From positions 1 to 44,958 of the forward strand of contig JAJXZH010000033.1 in NCBI GenBank assembly GCA_021780155.1: a DNA stretch of 44,958 nucleotides, given 5' to 3'. The notes beneath the pieces are model-generated. The model did not search any database and was not told the DNA's origin. It saw only the letters and a list, made by a program, of their open reading frames with translations. Source of the stretch: a bacterium (GTDB taxonomy: Bacteria; Patescibacteriota; Minisyncoccia; UBA6257; JAGOQP01). Position 1 is the first letter of the stretch. Every line of letters starts with the position of its first letter. Made by a program: the position numbers and the translations under genes. This document shows, piece after piece, positions 29,714 to 37,988 of this stretch.

Positions 29714-30301
29714 TTACTTGCGGAACGCGGCGAACCGACAGATCGCATCCCAGCCGCCGTCGACCAAGCTCAGGTTCAGGTTGCGCCTCGAGCCGTACAC
29801 GCTGAGATACGGAATGCAGCGATCGCCGAACGGGCTCTGCCACACGGAACCGAGAGCCACGATCGAGAACTGCCGCTGGAGATCCGGGTACTTGGCTCCC
29901 AAGGAAAGGAGCGTGTGGAGATCGACGGGTTTGAGACCTCGCCGATCGAGTTCGCTGAGAGCGTCTTCTGTCGAGATCACTCGGTTGAAGTGGATGAGCT
30001 GAACATCGACGGTGCTCTTGTGATCCCGGAAATTTGGGAAGTTCCTGTCGTTCGCGTCGTTGTTCTTCCAGTCATACCCCCCTGATTGAACCAGGGATTC
30101 GATTGAAAGGCCGTAATTCACGGTAACAGGATAGAACGAGGATTCACTCTTCGGAAACTGCCACTCAATGATCTCCTGAAGACGACGCTTGAGTTCCGTC
30201 GGATCGTGCGGATATCCGCACGATTGCCGGAGTTGACGTTTGATCTCGGTAAGCTGACCGTCGAGATCGTAGTACTGTTCGCCTGTGACCTTGATAGCCA
30301 T
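29714..30301 (-). CDS. GC-rich hypothetical protein with CRFxxxRK C-terminus
   Basis: Start set at MAIKVTGEQYYDLDGQLTEIKRQLRQ after SD-like GAAAGGAAAG; composition clearly GC-richer than flanks; ends GDRCIPYLSVYGSRRNLNLSLVDGGWDAICRFAAFRK. Confidence 0.75.
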   Translation of the reverse strand: MAIKVTGEQYYDLDGQLTEIKRQLRQSCGYPHDPTELKRRLQEIIEWQFPKSESSFYPVTVNYGLSIESLVQSGGYDWKNNDANDRNFPNFRDHKSTVDVQLIHFNRVISTEDALSELDRRGLKPVDLHTLLSLGAKYPDLQRQFSIVALGSVWQSPFGDRCIPYLSVYGSRRNLNLSLVDGGWDAICRFAAFRK

Positions 30302-30384
30302 GACAAACTTTCCTTTCTGGCGATTTGCTCCCTTTCCAGGAACATATCGCCTCATAGATGCCAGCGGGCTCCCGGGTTATTCCG

Positions 30385-30439
30385 GGTTTACCATAGCAGA
30401 AAGCATCTTTTGAAAGGGTATTTTCTGCTATGGTAAACC
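30385..30439. repeat. 18-bp perfect inverted repeat in the 5' leader of ORF 29714-30301
   Basis: GGTTTACCATAGCAGAAA (30385-30402) / TTTCTGCTATGGTAAACC (30422-30439), 19-nt loop. Confidence 0.9.
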
Positions 30440-30565
30440 GCTATAAATATTATAATTTTGAACGTGCTATTCTTCGTAATTATTAAATCACACATTCTCT
30501 TTTTTTGTCAATAAGAGCACCTTCGTTGTTTGTCGTAGGTTGTAAGTTGTTGGTTGTGGGTTATT

Positions 30566-31135
30566 TTATGCCTTCTCTACTCTCTCCACATATTGACCCA
30601 GTTCTGTATTAACCCTGACAATATCGCCTTCGTTAACAAACATCGGGACGTTAACCTTAGCCCCCGTTTCCAAAATAACTGTTTTAGTCCCTCCGGTTGC
30701 CGTATCTCCTTTGAAATTCGGGGGGGCTTCAACAATTTTGAAATCCATTTTTATTGGCAACTGAATGCTAACCGTTTTATCTTGCCATTTAACAACCATT
30801 ATTTCCGTATTGGATTTTAAAAATTGCGCCCTGATTCCGAGTTGCTCAGCGGTGAAAAAAAATCTATTTTTAGGATTACCCAATTCATTAAACCAATACT
30901 GTCCTTTATTTTCATACAAAAAAATGGCCTTCATTTTATCAAGCTCGGCTTCTTCAAGATTGTCACTCATTTGAAAAGATTGCTCTTTAACTTTTCCGGT
31001 AATCAAATCGCGAAGTTTTGTTTTCATCACCGGTTTTCTTTGTTGCATACGCAAAAAATTGGCCTCTAATACTTCATAAAGAGAGTCCTCATAGGTAAAA
31101 AATTGACCGGGTTTTAATTCGTTATAAGACAGCAT
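30566..31135 (-). CDS. efp: Elongation factor P
   Basis: YNELKPGQFFTYEDSLYEVLEANFLRMQQRKPVMKTKLRDLITG; C-terminal DIVRVNTELGQYVERV. Confidence 0.93.
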   Translation of the reverse strand: MLSYNELKPGQFFTYEDSLYEVLEANFLRMQQRKPVMKTKLRDLITGKVKEQSFQMSDNLEEAELDKMKAIFLYENKGQYWFNELGNPKNRFFFTAEQLGIRAQFLKSNTEIMVVKWQDKTVSIQLPIKMDFKIVEAPPNFKGDTATGGTKTVILETGAKVNVPMFVNEGDIVRVNTELGQYVERVEKA

Positions 31136-31162
31136 AAAAAAATAAATTGATTCTAATTATTT

Positions 31163-32626
31163 TCAATCGCGCGGAGGATTGTTATCTTTCTGCTCAAGCG
31201 CCTTTTTGATAATATCTTTTAATTCACCAATGTCAATCTTTTCGTTCTGATTTTTATACTCTCTTTTTCTCTCATCTCGGTTAATTTCTTTTTTTAAAAC
31301 ATCGGCTAGTGGAGTTTCGTTTTTTCTGTCCACAAGACCTTGGGCAGTTTTTTCTTCGGAATAATATTCACTGGCTATTTTTTTATCAACCAATTCTTTG
31401 GGTAAGGCGTATTTTTCTCGAGAAACATCAATTATGGAAGCAAACATGGAATTTTCGGGTAACTCCATTGGAGGCAATGTTCTTGCCGAAAAAGGTTTTG
31501 AGGTCATTCCATCTATCATTAATTTAACATAAACTTGAAAATTCGGAAGATTGACAAAATCATTCGCCAAAAAATCAGGAAAGAATTCTTTTTCCAAAAA
31601 TTCGGCATCGGTCGCCCCAACTCTAAAAACTATCATAGTTCCGACGTTTCCAAAAACCGCCGCTCTGACTTCTTCGGAAAGTTGTTCTATATATTGATGG
31701 GCAACTATCAAATTGAGTTTATATTTTCTGGCCTCAGAAAGAATTGTGGCAAAAGATTCGGTGGCAAAGTTTTGAAATTCATCCACATAAAGATAAAAAT
31801 CTTTTAAATCCTTACCGGCAGTTCCGGAACGAGACATTGCCGCCAGCTGTATTTTAGTAACCACCATCGCTCCGAGCAAAGAAGAGTTATCTTCTCCGAT
31901 TTTTCCCTTTGATAAATTAGCAATAAAAATTTTGCCTTCGTCCATAATTTTTCTAAAATCAAAAGACGAATGAGCCTGTCCGATGATATTTCTTATAAGC
32001 GGATTGGCCACAAATTGACCAACTTTATTTTGGATAGCGGCAACGGCTTCGGTTTCCAATTTTTGGGTATATTTGGCAAATTCATCCACCCAAAACGACT
32101 TAACTACCGGGTCCTGGAGATTTTCAACGATAGATTTTCGGTACTCTTTATCAGCAAACATCTTCATAATTCCCAACAGAGTTGAGTTGGGATATTCCAA
32201 AAGAGCGAGTAGCGTATTATTCAAAATATATTCCATTCTCGCCGACCAAACATCCGGCCATATTTTTTTAAATACAGACATAAGACCCGACGCAACCAAA
32301 TGTCGACTGTCATTACTTACTCTTTCCAATGGATTAAAAGCCATCGGATAATTTATATCCGAAGGATTAAAATAAATAATATCATCAACTCTGTCTTCGG
32401 GAACCAGTTTTAAAACATCTTCGGCGGTTTCTCCGTGCGGATCAACCAAACAGACTCCTTTGCCATTGGCAATATCCGAAAAAACCATATTGGACAAAAG
32501 CGTGCTTTTCCCCGTTCCAGATTTTCCGATGATATAAACATGGCGTCGCCTATCATCTTCTTTGATGCCAAATTTTATTTCTTGATTTCTGTAATTTGTT
32601 TTTCCTAAATAAAGAATACCTTTCAT
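31163..32626 (-). CDS. VirD4/TraD-like (DUF87-type) AAA ATPase
   Basis: VYIIGKSGTGKSTLLSNMVFSDI Walker A, DFYLYVDEFQNFATESFATILSEARKYKLNLIVAHQYIEQL Walker B/sensor region. Confidence 0.83.
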   Translation of the reverse strand: MKGILYLGKTNYRNQEIKFGIKEDDRRRHVYIIGKSGTGKSTLLSNMVFSDIANGKGVCLVDPHGETAEDVLKLVPEDRVDDIIYFNPSDINYPMAFNPLERVSNDSRHLVASGLMSVFKKIWPDVWSARMEYILNNTLLALLEYPNSTLLGIMKMFADKEYRKSIVENLQDPVVKSFWVDEFAKYTQKLETEAVAAIQNKVGQFVANPLIRNIIGQAHSSFDFRKIMDEGKIFIANLSKGKIGEDNSSLLGAMVVTKIQLAAMSRSGTAGKDLKDFYLYVDEFQNFATESFATILSEARKYKLNLIVAHQYIEQLSEEVRAAVFGNVGTMIVFRVGATDAEFLEKEFFPDFLANDFVNLPNFQVYVKLMIDGMTSKPFSARTLPPMELPENSMFASIIDVSREKYALPKELVDKKIASEYYSEEKTAQGLVDRKNETPLADVLKKEINRDERKREYKNQNEKIDIGELKDIIKKALEQKDNNPPRD

Positions 32627-32642
32627 ATTTTTAAAATTAATT

Positions 32643-33944
32643 TTATTCTATCGGCAAATTAGCCGGCGGCTCTCCTTTGCGAGAATAGATAGTTTGAAGT
32701 TTTGCCGCTTTAACAACGCCTGCCGGAAAATGAAACAAAGTCGCCAATTCTTCGGTATTTAAAATCGGTAAAGATTCGGAAACTAATCGGCCGGAATATC
32801 CGAATTTTCTTTTTCTGTAGTAATCATACATTCTTCTTTTTTTGGAATTGACCTGAAATTGCTTATACCAAGGAAAGATTCTTCCCCAAAATTTTCCATA
32901 AGAAGTGGAAAGCTTATCGCCCTTTAAGGCGTTCAAATCGCTGGTGTTAAAAAGCTGAAAAGCCGATCTCAAAGCAGCAACATTTGACATAGTGAATTCA
33001 TTTTTTTTATCTATATAAACAGCTCTTAATGAAAATTGAAACGACATTTTGGTGCCCTTATTGCCGATAGCTTTAATAACATCTTGCTGAGATGGAGTCA
33101 GTTTCCACATTCCCAAAGAAATCGTTTCTCCAGAGCTTTTTTCTTCTCGAGTAGAATCAACTATTTTTTTTATTTCATCTTCACATTCTTTTTTCAAATC
33201 ATTTTCCGTTTGAGCTCCGGCTGGACTGATTAAAAGCTGGATCCAAATCATTTCATCATCCTTTAATTTTGACATTGCTTCGGCGATGTTGGATATTGGG
33301 TCAATTCTTTTTTCTTCTTTAACTTCTTCAAAGTAGGGGTAGGTTCTTATCGGGTAAGCGTTATTTTTGACAAGCGTGAATCCCCCTCCCCACAAATCCC
33401 ATATTTCGTTGGGTAAAACCTCCGGCATTTCTTCGGTATAATCTTGAGTTTCAACGATTTCAACATCGGGGTATTGAGCATAAATTGCCGCTTCGGCAAG
33501 ATTTCTAAATTGAGCCGGACACCTTAAATAAAAATGAGTTCCTCCGCCTCTTCCAACCATTTCCAAAGACATCCAAAGATCGACTTTCCCGTCAAGATAT
33601 TTTTCATGCCATTTTATTCCTCCTGAATATATTCCGTAAAACGAAGAAAATACCTGCTCCATAGATTTTGGAGTTTTGATTAAATCTTTGGGGGGCTTGA
33701 GTTCCAGCATTATCCACTTCACCTTTGAAATAAATTCTATTCTTTTTTGATAAAGTCTAAGCGTCCAAAAAAGAGCAAATAAAAAAATAGGCAAAATTAT
33801 CCAAACAACCGCCAACAGGGTTTGAAAAAAACTTCCGATAGCCGCATTAATAAATTCAAACATTGATTTAAAATGAATATATATAAAGAATATCAGCTTA
33901 AAACGTTTTTTTAAAGTTCCAATATCAAAAATGCCGGCAAACAA
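32643..33944 (-). CDS. Membrane-anchored conserved hypothetical protein, likely partner of downstream ATPase
   Basis: N-terminal TM then soluble domain; probable start at MFEFINAAIGSFFQ, adjacent to the VirD4/TraD-like ATPase gene. Confidence 0.65.
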   Translation of the reverse strand: MFAGIFDIGTLKKRFKLIFFIYIHFKSMFEFINAAIGSFFQTLLAVVWIILPIFLFALFWTLRLYQKRIEFISKVKWIMLELKPPKDLIKTPKSMEQVFSSFYGIYSGGIKWHEKYLDGKVDLWMSLEMVGRGGGTHFYLRCPAQFRNLAEAAIYAQYPDVEIVETQDYTEEMPEVLPNEIWDLWGGGFTLVKNNAYPIRTYPYFEEVKEEKRIDPISNIAEAMSKLKDDEMIWIQLLISPAGAQTENDLKKECEDEIKKIVDSTREEKSSGETISLGMWKLTPSQQDVIKAIGNKGTKMSFQFSLRAVYIDKKNEFTMSNVAALRSAFQLFNTSDLNALKGDKLSTSYGKFWGRIFPWYKQFQVNSKKRRMYDYYRKRKFGYSGRLVSESLPILNTEELATLFHFPAGVVKAAKLQTIYSRKGEPPANLPIE

Positions 33945-33956
33945 TCAACTCCTAAA

Positions 33957-34985
33957 TTAAGCGACGTGATATAAACCGCCGTTAATTTTCTTGAAATATT
34001 TTTTGTTTTGAAGATTAAGCAAAATAGTATTTTGCTTCAGCACTCTTTGCTCGGAAACAAGTTGAACTATTTTATCAACAGGTAGCGGACCATTTTCTTT
34101 TAAAATTTTGAATATAACATCTTTGGCGGTTCCAACTTCATATCCATTTTCCTTAAGACCATAGAGTCCTCTACCAACGAGAACAAATCTCGGGTCCTTA
34201 ATCAATTCATTATGAACCGTTTGAAAATGAGCCTTTTTGGAATCAAATTTAATTTTATTTATTTCTTCGGCGATTTTTTTAAAATGCATCGGAGATTCTT
34301 TTTTCTTGAGTATTAAATACGATTTATCTCTAATAGTTTTGGGGACAATTTCCGGCCATTCGGCTAAACCAAAATCTCCGTAGGGATTGGCGGAAAAAAT
34401 TTTAGAATTCAAAATAAAATTAGCGGCGACATTGTCCGAAATAGAATGACTTCTAACGGTTTGATAAAAAAGTTCATCAAATTTTTTCTTGGAAATAATT
34501 TCTTCTTTTTTGTTTTTTAAACTTTTGGCAACCTTGGAGATGAATTCTTTGTTTGATTTTAAATTTTCCGAAGAAATATACCAAAAAGAATAAAACTCTC
34601 TGTTTTCTGGAAAAAGAGTTGGAGATTTAAATATTGTAAACAAAAGTTCTACCTCCGAAGATTTAAGATTATTATCCGAAAGAACAAATTTTAAATCTTG
34701 AAACAACAAATCGGCTCGCCTCACTCCTCCAAGATTTTTTATGTGATTCAAAGATTTCTGATAAATTAATTTAATATCTTTATTGTTTTCGGACATTTTC
34801 AAAAGAGAACGCAAGGCCGATGTTTCTATCTGACGAATCCTTTCTCTGGTAATTCCATATCTGACACCCAAAGCGGCTAAAGTTTTTGGCTTGCTCTCAA
34901 AAAGCCCAAAACGTTGGGTAATGATTTCTTTCTGGCGCTTAGAAAGACTTGTTATTAAATTGTTTAATATATCTTTTAGAAACAT
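33957..34985 (-). CDS. Sigma-70 region 4-like HTH fused to C-terminal HARE-HTH-like domain
   Basis: LSKRQKEIITQRFGLFESKPKTLAALGVRYGITRERIRQIETSALRSL; MHFKKIAEEINKIKFDSKKAHFQTVHNELIKDPRFVLVGRGLYGLKE. Confidence 0.8.
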   Translation of the reverse strand: MFLKDILNNLITSLSKRQKEIITQRFGLFESKPKTLAALGVRYGITRERIRQIETSALRSLLKMSENNKDIKLIYQKSLNHIKNLGGVRRADLLFQDLKFVLSDNNLKSSEVELLFTIFKSPTLFPENREFYSFWYISSENLKSNKEFISKVAKSLKNKKEEIISKKKFDELFYQTVRSHSISDNVAANFILNSKIFSANPYGDFGLAEWPEIVPKTIRDKSYLILKKKESPMHFKKIAEEINKIKFDSKKAHFQTVHNELIKDPRFVLVGRGLYGLKENGYEVGTAKDVIFKILKENGPLPVDKIVQLVSEQRVLKQNTILLNLQNKKYFKKINGGLYHVA

Positions 34986-34996
34986 TGGCTTATTTT

Positions 34997-35893
34997 CTAT
35001 TTATTTTTACCAAACTTATGCCAAATTGTCAATATCGGACTGGCAATAAAAATTGAAGAATAAGTTCCAAAAATAACTCCGATGAGCATAATTAGAACAA
35101 AAAGTTTCAAGGTTGGAGCGCCAAAAACCAACATTGCCGTCAAAACCAAAACCAGCGTCAATGAAGTATTAATGGAGCGAGCAATAGTTTGGACAACGCT
35201 GTCGTTAACGATTTCATCAAAGCTTTTATTTCCTTTTCTAACTAAAAGATTTTCTCTGATTCTGTCAAAAACAACAATCGTGTCATGTACCGAAAATCCC
35301 ATAATAACCAAAAGCGCCACCACAAAATTGGTATCCATTTCAACTCCGGCAAAATGACCCATTGCCGCAATCACCCCCGAAGGAATAACAACATCATGAG
35401 TTAAAGCTATCAAAGTTGCCACCCCATATTTCCAAGACTGCACCGGGTAAGACGCCTTTCTGAACGCAAAAGCAATATATAAAGAGATTCCGAGTAAAAC
35501 CAAAATTATTGCCCAAATGGCCCGACTCTTAAGTTGGCTGCCAATAGTTGGACCGATACTTTCAAATTTTAATTCCTGAACTTGAGAAAATTTTTGTTCC
35601 AAAGATTTCAAATAAGATTGATGATCGGCCTCAGAAACATTTTGAAGCTTTATCATATAACTTTCGGAGGTTAAATCTTTATAGACGATAGGGTCTTTGG
35701 CTCCAAAAGAAATAAAAGCATTTTGCAAGGCGCTATCACTTATGTTTGGATCGCCTATTTTTATTTGCCACAAAGTGCCTCCTGTAAAATCTATACTCGG
35801 TTTAAATCCAAAAATAATTACAAGAATCAAGCTGATGATAACCAAAATCAGCGAGAATGTTAAAAATATTTTTTTGTGTCCGATGATATTCAT
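34997..35893 (-). CDS. secF: Protein translocase subunit SecF
   Basis: PSIDFTGGTLWQI, GFSVHDTIVVFDRIRENL. Confidence 0.93.
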   Translation of the reverse strand: MNIIGHKKIFLTFSLILVIISLILVIIFGFKPSIDFTGGTLWQIKIGDPNISDSALQNAFISFGAKDPIVYKDLTSESYMIKLQNVSEADHQSYLKSLEQKFSQVQELKFESIGPTIGSQLKSRAIWAIILVLLGISLYIAFAFRKASYPVQSWKYGVATLIALTHDVVIPSGVIAAMGHFAGVEMDTNFVVALLVIMGFSVHDTIVVFDRIRENLLVRKGNKSFDEIVNDSVVQTIARSINTSLTLVLVLTAMLVFGAPTLKLFVLIMLIGVIFGTYSSIFIASPILTIWHKFGKNK

Positions 35894-35895
35894 AT

Positions 35896-37143
35896 TTATT
35901 GAGTTTTATCTTTAACAAAAACAGTCATTAAATTTCTGGTAACGGTAATGGCCGTAAACATGCTTACCAAAACACCCAAAAGCAAAGTAAGTGCCAAGCC
36001 CTTAACAAAACTTGAAGTTAAATTATAAAGAATCAAAGTGGTAATTATGGTTGAAATATTTGAATCACGAATAGAAGGCCAGGCCCGCTTAAAACCTTCT
36101 TTTATGGCAATGGTTCTTGAGAGCCCCCTTCTTAATTCCTCTTTTGTGCGTTCAAAAATCAAAACATTTGCATCCACCGCCATTCCGATTGAGAGCAAAA
36201 ATCCGGCAATACCAGCCAAAGACATGGTTACAAAAAGTTTAAATATGGATAAAGATAAAATTGTGTAAATAATCAAAGCGATTGAAGCATAAATTCCAAA
36301 TGAACGATAATAAATAATCATAAAGAACATAACCAAAATCATTCCAATAACTCCGGCCAAAATTGATTTATCCAAAGAATCTTTTCCTAAACTGGCACCG
36401 ATTGTTTGTTGGTCTATTAAAGATATCGGAGCGGGTAAAGCACCGGCACTTAAATTACTCGCCAGCTGTTTTGCCGAATCAATCGTGAACGATGGGCTGG
36501 TGATAATGGCGTTTCCTCCGGAAATTTTATCTTGAACTACCGGATCGCTCAATAAATTATTGTCAACGAAAATGGCGATCCTCTTGCCAATATTATCACC
36601 GGTTAATTTTTCAAACATTGTTGCTCCTTCACTATTGAAAGCAAGGTCAACTCGCGGAGATCCGGTCGTTTGATCAAAATCTATTTTTGCCGACTGAAGA
36701 TATTGTCCGGTTAAACCGGTAGGAATAAATTGAGTGCTGGTTCCATTTTGAACTTCCAACCTAAAATCAAGGTATGGAGTTTGCCCAATCTCTTGTATCG
36801 CTTGATTGACATCGGAAATTCCCGCCAAATCAACATTCAATAAATAATCTCCGCCCGATTGGCCAATAGTCACCTGAGGTTCTTTTACTCCAAACATATT
36901 TACTCTGCGCTCAATAACATCACGAAGACCGTTGGCGGTATCCGACCTGCTTGCGTCGGGAACTTTGGAAAAATCTATTTTATAAACAAGGTGAGCCCCG
37001 CCAACCAAATCAAGCCCTAAACGCCACGGGCTCCAGGATGCTAGTTGTGGCAAAACTTTATTATTCGGATAAACAAAAAATGCCCCTATAGCGCTTATTA
37101 AAACAATAACCATAACAAATACCAATGCGGAACGTTTTTTCAT
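35896..37143 (-). CDS. secD: Protein translocase subunit SecD
   Basis: RLGLDLVGGAHLVYKID, GMAVDANVLIFERTKEEL; start set at MKKRSALVFVMV rather than the ORF-track start 37413. Confidence 0.92.
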   Translation of the reverse strand: MKKRSALVFVMVIVLISAIGAFFVYPNNKVLPQLASWSPWRLGLDLVGGAHLVYKIDFSKVPDASRSDTANGLRDVIERRVNMFGVKEPQVTIGQSGGDYLLNVDLAGISDVNQAIQEIGQTPYLDFRLEVQNGTSTQFIPTGLTGQYLQSAKIDFDQTTGSPRVDLAFNSEGATMFEKLTGDNIGKRIAIFVDNNLLSDPVVQDKISGGNAIITSPSFTIDSAKQLASNLSAGALPAPISLIDQQTIGASLGKDSLDKSILAGVIGMILVMFFMIIYYRSFGIYASIALIIYTILSLSIFKLFVTMSLAGIAGFLLSIGMAVDANVLIFERTKEELRRGLSRTIAIKEGFKRAWPSIRDSNISTIITTLILYNLTSSFVKGLALTLLLGVLVSMFTAITVTRNLMTVFVKDKTQ

Positions 37144-37151
37144 TAAAAATA

Positions 37152-37179
37152 ATATTATCACAAAAAATAACGATTGCAA
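37152..37179 (-). promoter_or_regulatory. Putative sigma70-type promoter for secDF
   Basis: Minus strand TTGCAA - 16 nt - TAATAT, just upstream of the secD start. Confidence 0.5.
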
Positions 37180-37189
37180 GTTTATAAAA

Positions 37190-37425
37190 AATGGGATGCG
37201 CTGCAAGCGCATCCCTTTATGGTTCGTCCCGACAAATGTCGGGAGACAAAGTTTGGCGGGGTCTTTGTCCCCCTCGCGCTGTTGGTTTTGGAAAATCGTT
37301 TTGGATTTTTCCCGGGAAAAATCCATGGACCTGGTTGATGCCGGGGTTGATCCTTTCCCCTTGATGATTTCCATCGCCGACAGCGGACAAAGATGGAGGC
37401 AAAGACCCCACACTGCAAGTTTCTG
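37190..37425 (-). ncRNA. Candidate structured non-coding RNA of unknown family
   Basis: Closing stem GGGGTCTTTG/CAAAGACCCC (10 bp), inner CCTC/GAGG and CGCTGT/ACAGCG, local hairpins including GGATTTTTCCCGGGAAAAATCC and TCCCGACATTTGTCGGGA, terminal hairpin plus T tract, promoter-like TTGACT-17-TAAAAA upstream. Confidence 0.65.
37193..37215 (-). terminator. Intrinsic terminator of the candidate ncRNA
   Basis: Minus strand GGGATGCGC-TTGCA-GCGCATCCC-ATTTTTTATAA. Confidence 0.85.
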
Positions 37426-37431
37426 ATAAAG

Positions 37432-37460
37432 TTTTTAACACGCGACAAGTTTAAAGTCAA
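37432..37460 (-). promoter_or_regulatory. Putative promoter of candidate ncRNA
   Basis: Minus strand TTGACT - 17 nt - TAAAAA located ~7 nt before the inferred 5' end. Confidence 0.5.
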
Positions 37461-37474
37461 GAAGTGGCTAACAA

Positions 37475-37915
37475 TCAAAAACTTTTGTTTTTATTAAAAA
37501 TGACAAGTGATGAAAGAACCGACGCCAAGAGTATATCCGAAAAAGAAACGACGCAGTACACACATAAATTGCCAATTAAAAAAATTTGCAGATAAAGCAA
37601 GTATAAAGAAAAAATCATTCCGGCAAAAATAGAAGAATAGTAGATAAACCTTAAAAATTTTTTTCCAAAAAATATATTTAATAAAGCCAGTAAAAAAATA
37701 AACGAATAAAAAGCTATTCCCCAATACGACAAATGAACGCCAAAAAGAGTGGAATATTTTGAATATAAAACAATATCGCAACTTTTTCCGATAACGCACG
37801 GCAAATAATACCCACCATAAATTTTCTGATGAATGGCAAAGGAGTCAATTAGGCCGATCAAAGAAAGTGGTAGCAGAAAAAAAGAAAAATATTTTTTTGT
37901 TTTTGTCATTATCAT
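37475..37915 (-). CDS. Vitamin K epoxide reductase (VKOR) family protein
   Basis: GLIDSFAIHQKIYGGYYLPCVIGKSCDIVLYSKYSTLFGVHLSYWGIAFY...LIGNLCVYCVVS (CxxC). Confidence 0.85.
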   Translation of the reverse strand: MIMTKTKKYFSFFLLPLSLIGLIDSFAIHQKIYGGYYLPCVIGKSCDIVLYSKYSTLFGVHLSYWGIAFYSFIFLLALLNIFFGKKFLRFIYYSSIFAGMIFSLYLLYLQIFLIGNLCVYCVVSFSDILLASVLSSLVIFNKNKSF

Positions 37916-37948
37916 AAAACTTAATTATACGCCAAAATATTATGGTTA

Positions 37949-37978
37949 AAAAACGGCTTTATAATAAAAGCCGTTTTT
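37949..37978. terminator. Bidirectional intrinsic terminator
   Basis: AAAAACGGCTTT-TATAAT-AAAGCCGTTTTT. Confidence 0.85.
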
Positions 37979-37988
37979 AAAAATTATT

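Noticed and set aside
26992-30301. Complete diversity-generating retroelement
   Set aside because: No reverse transcriptase, Avd-like ORF or template repeat seen in the window; only tail patterns are suggestive.
30515-30565. TTGT/GGTTGT-rich degenerate tandem stretch downstream of efp
   Set aside because: Short and degenerate; consistent with low-complexity spacer, no further structure.
37144-37413. N-terminal extension of SecD in the ORF track
   Set aside because: The extension is translated through a terminator-bearing structured region; SecD homology begins at MKKRSALVFVMV (37143), with a promoter-like site just upstream.
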